Shown here: positions 42,507 through 51,594 of the stretch, one piece after another
Layout of the letters: each line of letters opens with the position of its first letter
Position numbering within the stretch: the first letter of the stretch is position 1
DNA from: Ferrithrix thermotolerans DSM 19514
Lineage (GTDB): Bacteria; Actinomycetota; Acidimicrobiia; Acidimicrobiales; Ilumatobacteraceae
DNA length: 64,000 nucleotides
Reading direction: 5' to 3'
Assembly: GCA_945861025.1 (NCBI GenBank)
Contig: CAMASN010000008.1
Coordinates: 1-64,000, forward strand
The notes under the pieces: model-generated
What the model saw: only the letters and a program-made list of their open reading frames with translations
Databases searched by the model: none
What the model was told of the DNA's origin: nothing
Translations under genes and position numbers: made by a program

Positions 42507-43595
42507 ATGCCGATCACCATTACCGAATCAAGTGCGCAGCATTGGGCGTTGCGTTTCGTCGGAGTCGCAACGCTGGCTGGGGTCGCCGTCTACTTCGCAT
42601 CAGGTGCGGCGCCATCCACTCTCGGCAAGATCACCGAAGCATGCACGCTTGCGATCGCCGCGATTGCTCTCAATCTGTTGCTCGGCTTCAACGGGCAGAT
42701 CTCGCTCGGGCATTCAACGTTTGCCGGCCTCGCGGCGTTCACTGCCGGCTACTCCGTGAACGCATGGCACTGGAACCCGTGGCTCTCACTGCTGATTTCA
42801 TGCGCTGTGTGTTTCGCCTTCGGCATGTTGGTCGGCTTACCGGCATTGCGTCTGAAGGGTTCGTACTTGGCCCTCGTCACGTTGGCCGTGGCGTTCGTGT
42901 GGCCAACTGTGGCACGCAAGTTCTTGAATCAAACCGTCAAGCAATCCACCTTGACCGGCATGAAACTGAAGCCCCCAACGTGGACCGGCTTAGCCAATAA
43001 CCGCGCCGACCGAGCCACGTTCTTATTCTGGCTGTCGATCGCGCTGCTCATCGTCGCCTACGGCATCGTGCGCAACATACGCAAGAGCCGAATCGGGCGT
43101 TCGCTGGTGGCAGTGCGCGACAACGAAACTGCGGCCGCGGTGATGGGCGTGAATCTGCCCCTCACCAAGACCATCACGTTTGGCATCTCGGCCTCATTGG
43201 CCGGCCTCGCTGGTTGGTTGACAGCGGCGCAACTCACCACGCTCGACGAGAACTCGTTCAGCATTCTCACGTCGATCAAGTATCTCCTTGCGCTCATTCT
43301 CGGCGGCGCCGCCACGCTCGCCGGCCCGGTGGTTGGCGCATTCGTGTACTACTTCGTCGACAACCTCCTCAAAACCAACGCACCAAAATGGAACTTCCTG
43401 CCCGGCCAACTCAGCAATGGCCCGGTCGCTTCATTTCTCTTGGGGGCCGTGGTCGTTGCCTTCGTCTTCATCGCCCCTACGGGCTTTGTGGGCCTCATTA
43501 AGTCTCAGACGCGCAAGATTGCAATCGTGGTTCCGCGGCCGCTCCGTCACAAAGCTGTGGCAGAGGCGTCTGTCGAAAATAGCAAATCCCCATAG
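42507..43595 (+). CDS. livM: Branched-chain amino-acid ABC permease LivM
   Basis: A 362-aa permease; L-L-L-G-F-N-G-Q-I-S-L-G-H near residue 60 and S-L-V-A-V-R-D-N-E-T-A-A are LivM signatures. The ATG at 42507 follows the livH stop by 2 nt and GGAGCGGG precedes it. Confidence 0.92.
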   Translation: MPITITESSAQHWALRFVGVATLAGVAVYFASGAAPSTLGKITEACTLAIAAIALNLLLGFNGQISLGHSTFAGLAAFTAGYSVNAWHWNPWLSLLISCAVCFAFGMLVGLPALRLKGSYLALVTLAVAFVWPTVARKFLNQTVKQSTLTGMKLKPPTWTGLANNRADRATFLFWLSIALLIVAYGIVRNIRKSRIGRSLVAVRDNETAAAVMGVNLPLTKTITFGISASLAGLAGWLTAAQLTTLDENSFSILTSIKYLLALILGGAATLAGPVVGAFVYYFVDNLLKTNAPKWNFLPGQLSNGPVASFLLGAVVVAFVFIAPTGFVGLIKSQTRKIAIVVPRPLRHKAVAEASVENSKSP

Positions 43596-43670
43596 GCAGC
43601 AGAACCACTTGAATACTCACTCCTAGCCCCCCGCTAGTGAGTCGTGAACACAAAACACATTGGAGAGATC

Positions 43671-45047
43671 ATGAAACGTCGAGGACATTCCCTCGCAGTC
43701 ATCTCAGCCGCAGCAGTTCTACTGCTCGCAGCTTGTGGCAGCGACAAAGAGACCGACACCCCAAGTACGACACCGCTGTCGACGCCGACATCTGAGTCCG
43801 CCACCCCCGGTACGGGAAGCACCGCCACCACCGACACAACGGCCTCGGCATGGAAAGCCCCAGTCGACACATGCGCCGACCCAGCAGCGGCGACGGCTCC
43901 GATTGCCGGCACGCTCACCATTGGTTCAGCGATGCCGATGTCGGGAAGTCCAGCAATTGCATTCGCCCCTGTGAAGGCTGGCTTCGAGCTATACCTCAAG
44001 TACGCCAACGACAATAAGTTGCTCGGCGACCTGACGGTCAAGTCCGATATTCGCGACGATCAATATGACGCCACCCAAACCCCAGGCGTGATTTCGCAAC
44101 TGATCGACGCGAAGGTCGACATTTTCTCAAGCATTATCGGCACGCCAAATAACTTGGCCGTGCGCGACACCCTCAACGAGGAATGCATCCCGCAGTTGTT
44201 GGCGCTCACCGGAAACCCAGCGTGGGGCGCCGATGTCGCCGAGTACCCGTGGCTCACGGGTGGCCTTGTGCCCTATGACATCGAGGCGAAGATGTATGCA
44301 AACAGCCTCAAGGATGTCCTCGGCGATGGCGGCACCGTTGGCCTGTTCTACATCAACACTGAGTTCGGCAAGATCTACGCCGATGCGTTCAAGCCCGAGG
44401 CCGAAAAGCTTGGGTTGAAGGTGGTCGACGAACAGACCGTTGAAGGAACCGATGAGAATCCGCCAACGAACCAAGTGGGCAGCATCGCCCGCAACAAGCC
44501 AATGGCGATCATGGCAGTGCCGTTAGGTCTGCAGTGCCCTACGTTCTTGAAGGAGCTCGCCAAGAGCAAAGCCGCCACACCGGGTTGGGATCCAAAGGTG
44601 TTTGTGACCAACACGTGCGCTTCGAAGTTGTTCGTCGATGTACTCGCTGGCGATGCCGGTGATGGTGTGTACAGCTCGGGCAACTTGCTCGACGGCGCCG
44701 ATCCAAAGAACGCCAACGAGCCCGGCATGAAGATCTTCCTCGACGCGTACAAAGCAGCCAACTTGGCCGGTGATATCGGTACCACCGAAACCGGATGGCA
44801 AATAGCCGAGGTCACCGTTGCAATCTTGAAGCAGGCGCAAGCCACCGGCACGCTGAGCCGCCAGACGATCATCGAGGCCGCACGCAATATGACCTACACG
44901 CCATCGCTGGCTCGCCCAGGTGTGGTCTACAAGATGAACGGCGAGACCGATCCGTACTCATTCCAGACGCTCACCATCTTGCAATGGAGCCATACGTCGG
45001 CGACCTTTACTGAGATCGGCGACGCCAACACCAGCTTCGAAAACTGA
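43671..45047 (+). CDS. Branched-chain amino-acid-type substrate-binding lipoprotein
   Basis: A 458-aa periplasmic-binding (LivJ/type I fold) lipoprotein. Signal peptide with lipobox L-L-A-A-C, a Ser/Thr-rich linker of about 50 residues, then L-T-I-G-S-A-M-P-M-S-G near 92 and an A-x-R-D-T-L stretch near 165. It recognises the solute for the preceding LivGFHM. The ATG at 43671 follows GGAGAG by 4 nt; an in-frame ATG nine codons earlier has none. Confidence 0.88.
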   Translation: MKRRGHSLAVISAAAVLLLAACGSDKETDTPSTTPLSTPTSESATPGTGSTATTDTTASAWKAPVDTCADPAAATAPIAGTLTIGSAMPMSGSPAIAFAPVKAGFELYLKYANDNKLLGDLTVKSDIRDDQYDATQTPGVISQLIDAKVDIFSSIIGTPNNLAVRDTLNEECIPQLLALTGNPAWGADVAEYPWLTGGLVPYDIEAKMYANSLKDVLGDGGTVGLFYINTEFGKIYADAFKPEAEKLGLKVVDEQTVEGTDENPPTNQVGSIARNKPMAIMAVPLGLQCPTFLKELAKSKAATPGWDPKVFVTNTCASKLFVDVLAGDAGDGVYSSGNLLDGADPKNANEPGMKIFLDAYKAANLAGDIGTTETGWQIAEVTVAILKQAQATGTLSRQTIIEAARNMTYTPSLARPGVVYKMNGETDPYSFQTLTILQWSHTSATFTEIGDANTSFEN

Positions 45048-45070
45048 GCACGGGCATCACTCACTGCCAG

Positions 45071-45102
45071 CGAAAGTCCGGTCCGATCGGGCCGGACTTT
45101 CG
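45071..45102 (+). terminator. Hairpin terminator after the Liv operon
   Basis: CGAAAGTCCGG (45071-45081) and CCGGACTTTCG (45092-45102) are perfect 11-bp arms with a 10-nt loop. It begins 24 nt after the last stop of the Liv operon. The run of T downstream is weak, but such hairpins are accepted as terminators in actinobacteria. Confidence 0.7.
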
Positions 45103-45236
45103 TCTGGTTGAACAGAACGACGCTGCGCGTTATGGCATCAAGTCGTTTCGCACCTCACGGCTCACCGGCGCCGATGTGCCGCGCAAGCCGCACCAAGTAG
45201 TGTTCACGTGTTATCAATCGTGGGCGAAGAGGAAAA

Positions 45237-45581
45237 ATGATTGAACCGCGCACAATTCATCTTGAGCCTGAAGCGGTGATGGCGATGTCACAGATCTTGG
45301 GCATCATGCTGGATCAAATGTTTGATGCTGAGACAAGCGCAATGTGGAGCACGGAACACATCATTGAGTTGGAGGCACGGCTTGTGTCACCTGCTGAAGG
45401 TGAACCAATCGAGCTGGGAATTGATGACGCATCGTTACTCTTGCAAGGCATGGCCTTCACTGAAGTGATGTCAGAGGAATTGCCTTGGATTGACACGGTC
45501 AGGTGGGTGACTGATTTTGTGACCATGGAACTGCGTCAACATTGGACCGAAGAAGAGTGGCACAACTTTTCTCAAAGCTGA
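45237..45581 (+). CDS. Small protein of unknown function
   Basis: A 114-aa acidic protein without recognisable domain; helix-rich with many Met and Glu and a C-terminal W-T-E-E-E-W. GAAGAGG lies just upstream of the ATG. Codon use (GAT, CTT, TTG, GAG, ACA) is visibly different from the neighbours, which prefer GAC, CTC and GCC. I do not recognise a family. Confidence 0.55.
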   Translation: MIEPRTIHLEPEAVMAMSQILGIMLDQMFDAETSAMWSTEHIIELEARLVSPAEGEPIELGIDDASLLLQGMAFTEVMSEELPWIDTVRWVTDFVTMELRQHWTEEEWHNFSQS

Positions 45582-45735
45582 CGACAAGGCCTCACTGCCC
45601 GGTTTTTCACGGTGAGCGCACTCCAGTAACCTCAACATGGATGACGCAAGGTGTGTCGGCGAATCTCGCACCAACCGACCCCATACCGCCCACGGCGAAG
45701 TCTCATCTGGAATTTGACTCAAGAGGGAGACGGTC

Positions 45736-46770
45736 ATGGCACCACAGCAAGTATTTCCATTACGAATCAGAGGCGTCCTGGGTTCGCCGTATTCATTAAA
45801 GATGCGCGCTGTGTTGCGCTACCGCCAGATTCCATTTAAGTGGGTGCCGCAGAATTCCAAATGGGATGACCTGCCGCCGTTTCCTCTGATTCCTGCAGTT
45901 GCATTTCCAGACGCAACTGGTGCGTACACAGACACCATGATCGACTCAAGCCCGCTCATCATGCGCCTTGAAGGAATGTATTCGGAGCGCAGTCTTGTGC
46001 CAACAGATGCTGTGGTGGCGTTCATTGACTACTTGCTCGAAGATTACGCAGACGAGTGGGTGACCAAGCAGATGTATCACTATCGCTGGTACTACAACGA
46101 CGCTATTGATAAAGCCGGAAAACTTCTTCCGCTGGATAGTGATCAACAAATGCCTGCGCACACGCTTGAGAGTTTCAGCAAATACATTACGGATCGACAA
46201 ATAAGCCGGCGCGCGCTCGTTGGTTCAACTGACGAGAATAAGCCCGCAATCGAAGAGTCGTTCTATCGATTGCTTGACATGATGCAGGCTCATCTTGCAG
46301 TTGCGCCGTTCCTCTTAGGCGATCGGCCAGGACGTGGAGACTTCGCTCTGTTCGGTCAAATGACAGAGCTGTTGCGTTGGGATCCGGTATCTGTGCGCAT
46401 CGGCATTGAACGTGCACCCCGCATGGTGAACTGGGTGGACAGAACTGATGACTTGTCATGGTGGGATGTAGACGGAAACAACGGCTGGGTCACTCGCGAT
46501 GCAATTCACCCAACAGTTCTTGCCTTGCTGCCAGAGATTGGTCGTACATATGCGCCGTTTTTGCTCGCGAACGAGGCTGCGATGGAGGCCGGGGCAGAAA
46601 CATTCTCGTGCGTTATTGATGGGCATCCATATAGCCAAGGAACTTTTGTGTATCAACGTAAGTGCCTGAAGTGGATACGTGAAGAATACGCAAAGCTTTC
46701 AGACGACGACCGACGTGGCGTTGATGCATTACTGGCAGGTACCGGTTGCGAGATTCTGTTCGCATCATGA
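45736..46770 (+). CDS. Glutathione S-transferase-like protein
   Basis: A 344-aa protein with a thioredoxin-like N-terminal domain of GST type (G-V-L-G-S-P-Y-S-L-K-M-R-A-V-L-R-Y near residue 12, I-P-A-V-A-F, I-D-S-S-P-L-I near 69), then a long helical C-terminal domain with L-L-G-D-R-P-G-R-G-D-F-A-L-F. GST proteins are unusual in mycothiol users. Codon use matches the small gene just upstream and not the rest of the window. GAGGGAG precedes the ATG. Confidence 0.8.
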   Translation: MAPQQVFPLRIRGVLGSPYSLKMRAVLRYRQIPFKWVPQNSKWDDLPPFPLIPAVAFPDATGAYTDTMIDSSPLIMRLEGMYSERSLVPTDAVVAFIDYLLEDYADEWVTKQMYHYRWYYNDAIDKAGKLLPLDSDQQMPAHTLESFSKYITDRQISRRALVGSTDENKPAIEESFYRLLDMMQAHLAVAPFLLGDRPGRGDFALFGQMTELLRWDPVSVRIGIERAPRMVNWVDRTDDLSWWDVDGNNGWVTRDAIHPTVLALLPEIGRTYAPFLLANEAAMEAGAETFSCVIDGHPYSQGTFVYQRKCLKWIREEYAKLSDDDRRGVDALLAGTGCEILFAS

Positions 46771-46860
46771 CCGCGTCGACTGTCACTCTCTCTGGTCACT
46801 GAATTTTCCCGTTCTCCGTACGTAATCAGCGCATTGAGTGGTTCGCCCGGTTGAGTTGAT

Positions 46861-47967
46861 TCAGCTCGAGCGCACGCTCACACGCGTAGCGCCGAGTTCG
46901 TGAAGCACGCGCTCGTCTACCGTGACCCCAAGCCCCGCACCTTGGGGAACGGCCAACGATGAGTCCACTAACACGAACGGCTCAACGACGTCGCGAGCGA
47001 AGTAACGGTCGCTCGCAGAGATATCGCCGGGAAGCGTGAAACCGCTGAGCGTTGCAAGCGCCACGTTGGCTGCACGTCCGACTCCCGACTCGAGCATGCC
47101 ACCGCACCACACCTGAACATTTCGTTGCGAGCAATAGTCGTGTATTCGTTTGGCTTCAAGTAGTCCGCCAACGCGGCCAATCTTGATGTTGATCACCGAG
47201 CATGCCAGCGCGTCAAGAGCGAGCTGAGCACTGCGGACCGACAGGATCGATTCGTCGAGACAGACCGGCGTATTGATGGCGCTTGCCAGCGCCGCGTGCG
47301 AAGCAAGATCGTCAACGGCAAACGGTTGCTCAATCAAGAGCATCTCAAAGGAGTCAAGCTGAGCAAGATGGGCTACGTCGTTGGGCCCGTACGACGCGTT
47401 GGCATCAACCTGCAGCGCAAGATCAGGAAAGGCTTCGCGCACAGCACGTACAGCGGCAATGTCCCAGCCGGGCTCGATCTTGAGCTTCGCTCGGCAGTAG
47501 CCATCGGCGACATAGCCTCGAACCACGTCGACCAGTTGTGCAATCGAATCGGTGATGCCAATGGACACACCAACCTTCACGTGCTCGCGAACTCCCCCGA
47601 GGTAACTCGCGAGACGCACTCCAGCAGCACGAAGCTCGGCATCAAGTACGGCCATCTCGATTGATGCCCGCGCCGCGTTGTAGCCCTTCACAAGTCTGCT
47701 TGCGTCGAGCACTCGATCGCCCGTGAGATGTACTTGGTCAAACAACGGCGGTATCAACCACCGCTGCAACACCATCTCGGATGCGTCGACGAACTCTTCG
47801 TTGTAGAACGGCTCAGCGTGTGCTGGGCACTCGCCCCACCCATCACTCGCGTCGGTGATGACATGCACCAACAACACATCGCGCACATGTTGACTGCCGA
47901 ACGATGTTCGGAACGGCCGTACCAACGGCATCTTTACTCTGACGAGCTCTACTGATTCGAGCTTCAC
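46861..47967 (-). CDS. N-acylamino-acid / N-succinylamino-acid racemase (OSBS family)
   Basis: A 368-aa enolase-superfamily enzyme very like Amycolatopsis N-acylamino-acid racemase, which also has o-succinylbenzoate synthase activity. All catalytic residues are visible: K161-L-K163 (acid/base), D188, E213 and D238 (metal ligands) and K262 (opposite base). C-W-C-G-G-M-L-E-S-G-V-G-R-A and T-L-P-G-D-I-S-A-S-D-R match too. No other menaquinone gene is near; the adjacent GNAT and M20 genes argue for the racemase role on N-succinyl amino acids. The GTG at 47967 overlaps the GNAT stop (GTGA). Confidence 0.88.
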   Translation of the reverse strand: MKLESVELVRVKMPLVRPFRTSFGSQHVRDVLLVHVITDASDGWGECPAHAEPFYNEEFVDASEMVLQRWLIPPLFDQVHLTGDRVLDASRLVKGYNAARASIEMAVLDAELRAAGVRLASYLGGVREHVKVGVSIGITDSIAQLVDVVRGYVADGYCRAKLKIEPGWDIAAVRAVREAFPDLALQVDANASYGPNDVAHLAQLDSFEMLLIEQPFAVDDLASHAALASAINTPVCLDESILSVRSAQLALDALACSVINIKIGRVGGLLEAKRIHDYCSQRNVQVWCGGMLESGVGRAANVALATLSGFTLPGDISASDRYFARDVVEPFVLVDSSLAVPQGAGLGVTVDERVLHELGATRVSVRSS

Positions 47968-48791
47968 AATGCTTCACCGACTACATAACCCAGTGGGCCG
48001 TACCCGACGATGGAGAGCTTGCGCTCGAAGCAATCAACGAATGCCGCACCAGTGGCATTACGCCACGAAGCCGCCACAGCCGGATGCTCGCTGCGCAACG
48101 AGTGATAACCATCGGGTAGGGGTATGAACGCACCGGGTCGCGCCAATGCAACCGACCGAGCGACCCACGGGCCATCATCGACCAACTCAATCAATGGCGC
48201 AGCCGCCACGTCGGGCGACAACGCTGGTGCACCCACCGGCCGATCAAGCCGCCACGACACCTTGACGCGATCGGTGACATCGCCCGTGTTGAACGCGTCG
48301 GTGCGAGCTCCGTAACAGTCGGGGATGAACGTCGTGATGGTGGCACCAAGCCGCACGAGGTTGAACGCTGCGTTCGAGGCGAGTAACGGATCGAAGGTCC
48401 AACGCATTTCGGTGACTCCATGAGCCAGGCACTGGGACCGCTGCGCAAGCTTCATCGCGTAGCCAACACCACCGCCCCGCTCGGCCGCCAAAACGCCTAC
48501 CTGATGCGAGTGAAAGTGAGCCCCACCAGTCCACCCGAGCAGGCCAATCGAAAATCCAACCGCTTCGCCGGCTCGTCGCGCCAGCGCAATGCCCGACCCG
48601 GCCATTGCCATGCCGCGCAGCAAGTTGCGCGGCGGCACGATCTCGGGGCCCCAGATCTGAGTCATAAGTTCGCGAAGGTCTTGCAGATCGGCGACTGCAT
48701 CGATGGTGTCGATCGTTACATCAGCGGCGCCAGCAGCCAATGCCGCGCTGATCTCAGCGTCGCGAACGAGTGCGGGGCCAATCTCAACCAC
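47964..48791 (-). CDS. GNAT acyltransferase of the racemase cassette (COG3375-like)
   Basis: A 275-aa GNAT-fold protein with the CoA-binding region H-S-H-Q-V-G-V-L-A-A-E-R-G-G-G-V-G-Y near residue 95 and R-W-T-F-D-P-L-L-A-S-N-A-A-F-N-L-V-R-L-G-A. This COG3375-like family commonly neighbours N-succinylamino-acid racemase genes, and in Geobacillus a GNAT protein in that position N-succinylates D-amino acids. The GTG at 48791 shares one base with the upstream TAG (TAGTG), so the longer frame to 48836 is not used. Confidence 0.75.
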   Translation of the reverse strand: MVEIGPALVRDAEISAALAAGAADVTIDTIDAVADLQDLRELMTQIWGPEIVPPRNLLRGMAMAGSGIALARRAGEAVGFSIGLLGWTGGAHFHSHQVGVLAAERGGGVGYAMKLAQRSQCLAHGVTEMRWTFDPLLASNAAFNLVRLGATITTFIPDCYGARTDAFNTGDVTDRVKVSWRLDRPVGAPALSPDVAAAPLIELVDDGPWVARSVALARPGAFIPLPDGYHSLRSEHPAVAASWRNATGAAFVDCFERKLSIVGYGPLGYVVGEAL

Positions 48792-50209
48792 TACAGCAGC
48801 GACCGAGCGTGGGCATCGAGCACCTCGGCCACGCAAGCCGTGAGCTTCTTGGCGGTGGGTACGTGCAAAAATTCGTCAGGGCCATGCGCGTTTGATTCTG
48901 GGCCCAGTACGCCAACGACCAGAAACTGTGCATCTGGAAACCGCTGCACGAGCATGCCCATGAACGGAATAGTGCCGCCCACGCCACACGAAGCTGATGG
49001 ATTGCCAAAGTACGTGGCGCTCGCTTGGGAGACAGCGTCGGTGAGCCATGCAGCGAAGGGCGGAGCGTTCCAGCCAGGGCCGCGAGCGCCGGGCTCGAAG
49101 TGAACGCGCGCCGCATACGGCGGATCGGTGGTGAGACGATCAAGCATCTCGGTAACGACTGCTTGGACGTCGCTGGTGGGTGGAACCCGCAACGACAGCT
49201 TCACGCGAAGACGCGAGCGAAAGACGTTGCCACCGTCGTCTACAGACGGAATGTGATCAATGCCGATGACTTCGAGCGCAGGACGCCACGTGCCTCGGAG
49301 CAATTGCTCGGCGGGATCGTGCGACATGAGCTGTAAACCAGGCACCGGATGAAACGACGAGGCCAGCGACGGAAAAAGGCCAGCGGCAATCGCTGCCTCG
49401 CGCACACGCTCGTCGGGAATCTGCACGTTGGCAGACTCGATAAGAATTTCGCCGCTCGCGGAGTCCTCGATGCGATCGAGTAGTTGCCGCAGTATGCGCA
49501 CCGCCGACGGCAGCACACCACTGGCACGGCCACTGTGCGGAGAATCTTCGGCAACAACTATCTCAAGTACGCCGCCCGCGACTCCGCGCAAGCCCGTGGT
49601 GAGCCACACCCGATCGTATGTTTCGCAGAATGAGTCGAGGCAAGCAACCAAATCCGGACGCCCGATGCGCGACTCGAGATGGTCGAGATATGCACCAAGG
49701 TGAACGCTCGAACTCTCTTCGCTGGCTTCGATCAGCACCACGACACGACCGTGGTCGCCACCGGCGCGATGCAGAGCCTCGAGCGCCAAAAACGCCGCAA
49801 AAAGCGCATAGCCATCGTCACCACCACCGCGGCCATACAACCGCTCGCCGCGCAACACCGGAGTCCACGGACCCAACCCGTCGGACCACGGCAACATCTC
49901 TGGCTGCTTATCCATGTGTCCGTACAGAACCACTGTGGAGTCGGCAAGATCACTGCGCGTTGCCGGCAGTTCGGCCACAAGCACGGGGGTCAATCCCGGC
50001 AACCGAACAAGCTCGACCGCAAGCCCAGGCAGGTCACGCTTCTGCGCCCACGCCAAGAACAACTCGGCCGCTGCATCAAGATGTCCGGCTGCTTCCCAGT
50101 GGGGATCGAACATCGGTGAACGGGCCGGGATCTCGATGTACTTCATGAGCACCGGGACGGCGTCGTCGTCCCAAGCTCGATTGATCTCTGTGATGTCGAT
50201 GGTGTTCAT
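48791..50209 (-). CDS. M20-family dipeptidase / N-acyl amino-acid hydrolase
   Basis: A 472-aa M20 metallopeptidase of the CNDP-like branch. Ligands: H in L-Y-G-H-M-D-K-Q-P-E, D in G-G-G-D-D-G-Y-A, the catalytic and ligand Glu pair in E-A-S-E-E-S-S-S and the late His in S-N-A-H-G-P-D-E-F. Position directly before the GNAT and racemase genes makes it the candidate for removing succinate from N-succinyl-L-amino acids; a dipeptidase is the alternative. The ATG overlaps the upstream stop (ATGA). Confidence 0.82.
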   Translation of the reverse strand: MNTIDITEINRAWDDDAVPVLMKYIEIPARSPMFDPHWEAAGHLDAAAELFLAWAQKRDLPGLAVELVRLPGLTPVLVAELPATRSDLADSTVVLYGHMDKQPEMLPWSDGLGPWTPVLRGERLYGRGGGDDGYALFAAFLALEALHRAGGDHGRVVVLIEASEESSSVHLGAYLDHLESRIGRPDLVACLDSFCETYDRVWLTTGLRGVAGGVLEIVVAEDSPHSGRASGVLPSAVRILRQLLDRIEDSASGEILIESANVQIPDERVREAAIAAGLFPSLASSFHPVPGLQLMSHDPAEQLLRGTWRPALEVIGIDHIPSVDDGGNVFRSRLRVKLSLRVPPTSDVQAVVTEMLDRLTTDPPYAARVHFEPGARGPGWNAPPFAAWLTDAVSQASATYFGNPSASCGVGGTIPFMGMLVQRFPDAQFLVVGVLGPESNAHGPDEFLHVPTAKKLTACVAEVLDAHARSLL

Positions 50210-51594
50210 GGAAGTCGCTCGTAGTTCATCAGTTCGATTCCGCCAACGTAGACCACGGCGCGCGCTACCTGACCGGCTTCGGTCTCGAACGCAATCTCGG
50301 CTCCGGTTTCAGCGTCGAGGAATCTTGTAGTGGTCAACGGGATCAACTGACGGCGGCCATACGGAGACGGCGAAAACAGCTCAATACCTTCGTGCACCAA
50401 TCGCATCGGACGGTCGAACGGACCGGAGTAGCGACCTGCGTACTGCTGCAACACCAAGGCCGGCACATCGGCCGCAACAATCGCCGGTGGCACGTAGTCT
50501 GGCCACCCGTACGCCGTGGCAACGCTGTTCAGAATCTCGCCGAGCAATGTGTTACCACCATCGCTATTTGTCATCACCACCGCGGCTCTGCCGCCCGTGA
50601 CAAATGCTTCGAACTGGCTGCAGAAGCCCACGTTTGTTCCGTTGTGGCGGAAGCGTTTCGTGGCTCCATCGGAGGCAATCTCGGGCCCCAACCCATGGGG
50701 TCCGGGGGCTATGGCGGTGATCATTAGGTCGGCCATTTCGCGCGAGATAATCGGTGACTCAAGCCCGCCGAGCGTTCGCTGCATCGCTGTCACAAAGCAA
50801 ACAAGATCAAGCACGGTGGTCCAGAGGCCAGCGGCCGCCAACTCGGGATACACGTTCATCCCGTCGGCAAGCATCTGCCCAGAAACATCGTGTCCACACG
50901 CTGCTTCGGCTGCATCGAGATCGCCGAACGGTTGCTGGAAACTGCTCGCTGACATACCCAGCGGTGCAAGCACGATGTCGCGCATCACATCGGCGTATGC
51001 ACGTCCGGTGACGTCTTCGACGAGCATCTGCACGATGGTGGTGCCCCCACCCGAATAGCGAAAGGCCGTGCCGGGTTTGGTGTCGATCAACACCGCAGTG
51101 GTGTTACACGGTGCCAAGCCGCCAAGCACCTGCGCCAAGGTGGGCAACGTAGCGCCCGGCGCATAGCCGGGGAAACCCGGCGTCGTGGTGCCAGCGGTAT
51201 GGCTCAGCAACCTGCGCAAGGTCACAGGGGTCTCTGCACTGAACTCATTGTCAGGAACCCGCCAGCGCTTGAGATACGTGTTCACATCGACGTCGAGATC
51301 GAGCGCACCGCTCTCGACCAGTGCGAGCGCGCCCACAGCATTGACGACCTTGCTGATAGACGCCGCCTGAAACAGCGTGCCGGGCACAACTGGCGAACGG
51401 CCATGGGCACGAACGCCAAATCCGCTCGCCCAATGCAGTTCGCCGTCTTCGACAACCGCCACGGCGACGCCCGGAACCCCATAGCGCTGCATGCGGTCGA
51501 CGATTGAAAAGCTTTCGGGTACCCGGCCGGCGACACGCACAGCACCAACAAGTGAGTTCTCTACCACTGTCTGATATTCGTTGGCCGATGTCAT
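50206..51594 (-). CDS. Beta-lactamase-fold serine hydrolase (class C type)
   Basis: A 462-aa protein. The catalytic S-I-S-K (SxxK) lies near residue 77, Y-S-G near 175 and H-N-G near 315, the three motifs of the beta-lactamase/DD-peptidase/D-aminopeptidase fold; there is no signal peptide, so it is probably cytoplasmic. About 130 C-terminal residues form an extra domain like that of class C-related esterases and D-aminopeptidases. Coupled to the permease gene upstream (ATGA). Substrate unknown; a D-residue peptide bond would suit the operon. Confidence 0.8.
   Translation of the reverse strand: MTSANEYQTVVENSLVGAVRVAGRVPESFSIVDRMQRYGVPGVAVAVVEDGELHWASGFGVRAHGRSPVVPGTLFQAASISKVVNAVGALALVESGALDLDVDVNTYLKRWRVPDNEFSAETPVTLRRLLSHTAGTTTPGFPGYAPGATLPTLAQVLGGLAPCNTTAVLIDTKPGTAFRYSGGGTTIVQMLVEDVTGRAYADVMRDIVLAPLGMSASSFQQPFGDLDAAEAACGHDVSGQMLADGMNVYPELAAAGLWTTVLDLVCFVTAMQRTLGGLESPIISREMADLMITAIAPGPHGLGPEIASDGATKRFRHNGTNVGFCSQFEAFVTGGRAAVVMTNSDGGNTLLGEILNSVATAYGWPDYVPPAIVAADVPALVLQQYAGRYSGPFDRPMRLVHEGIELFSPSPYGRRQLIPLTTTRFLDAETGAEIAFETEAGQVARAVVYVGGIELMNYERLP

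Noticed and set aside
45048-45242. Open frame of about 60 codons from the Liv terminator to a TGA just after the ATG at 45237, with coding-like codons near its end
   Set aside because: It has no start codon, overlaps a perfect hairpin terminator and runs out of frame into the binding-protein gene, so it is not called. A decayed gene fragment remains possible.
46861-47967. Reading the enolase-superfamily gene as menC of menaquinone synthesis
   Set aside because: The family can do o-succinylbenzoate synthesis, but no other men gene is near while GNAT and M20 partners are, so the racemase role is preferred without excluding dual function.
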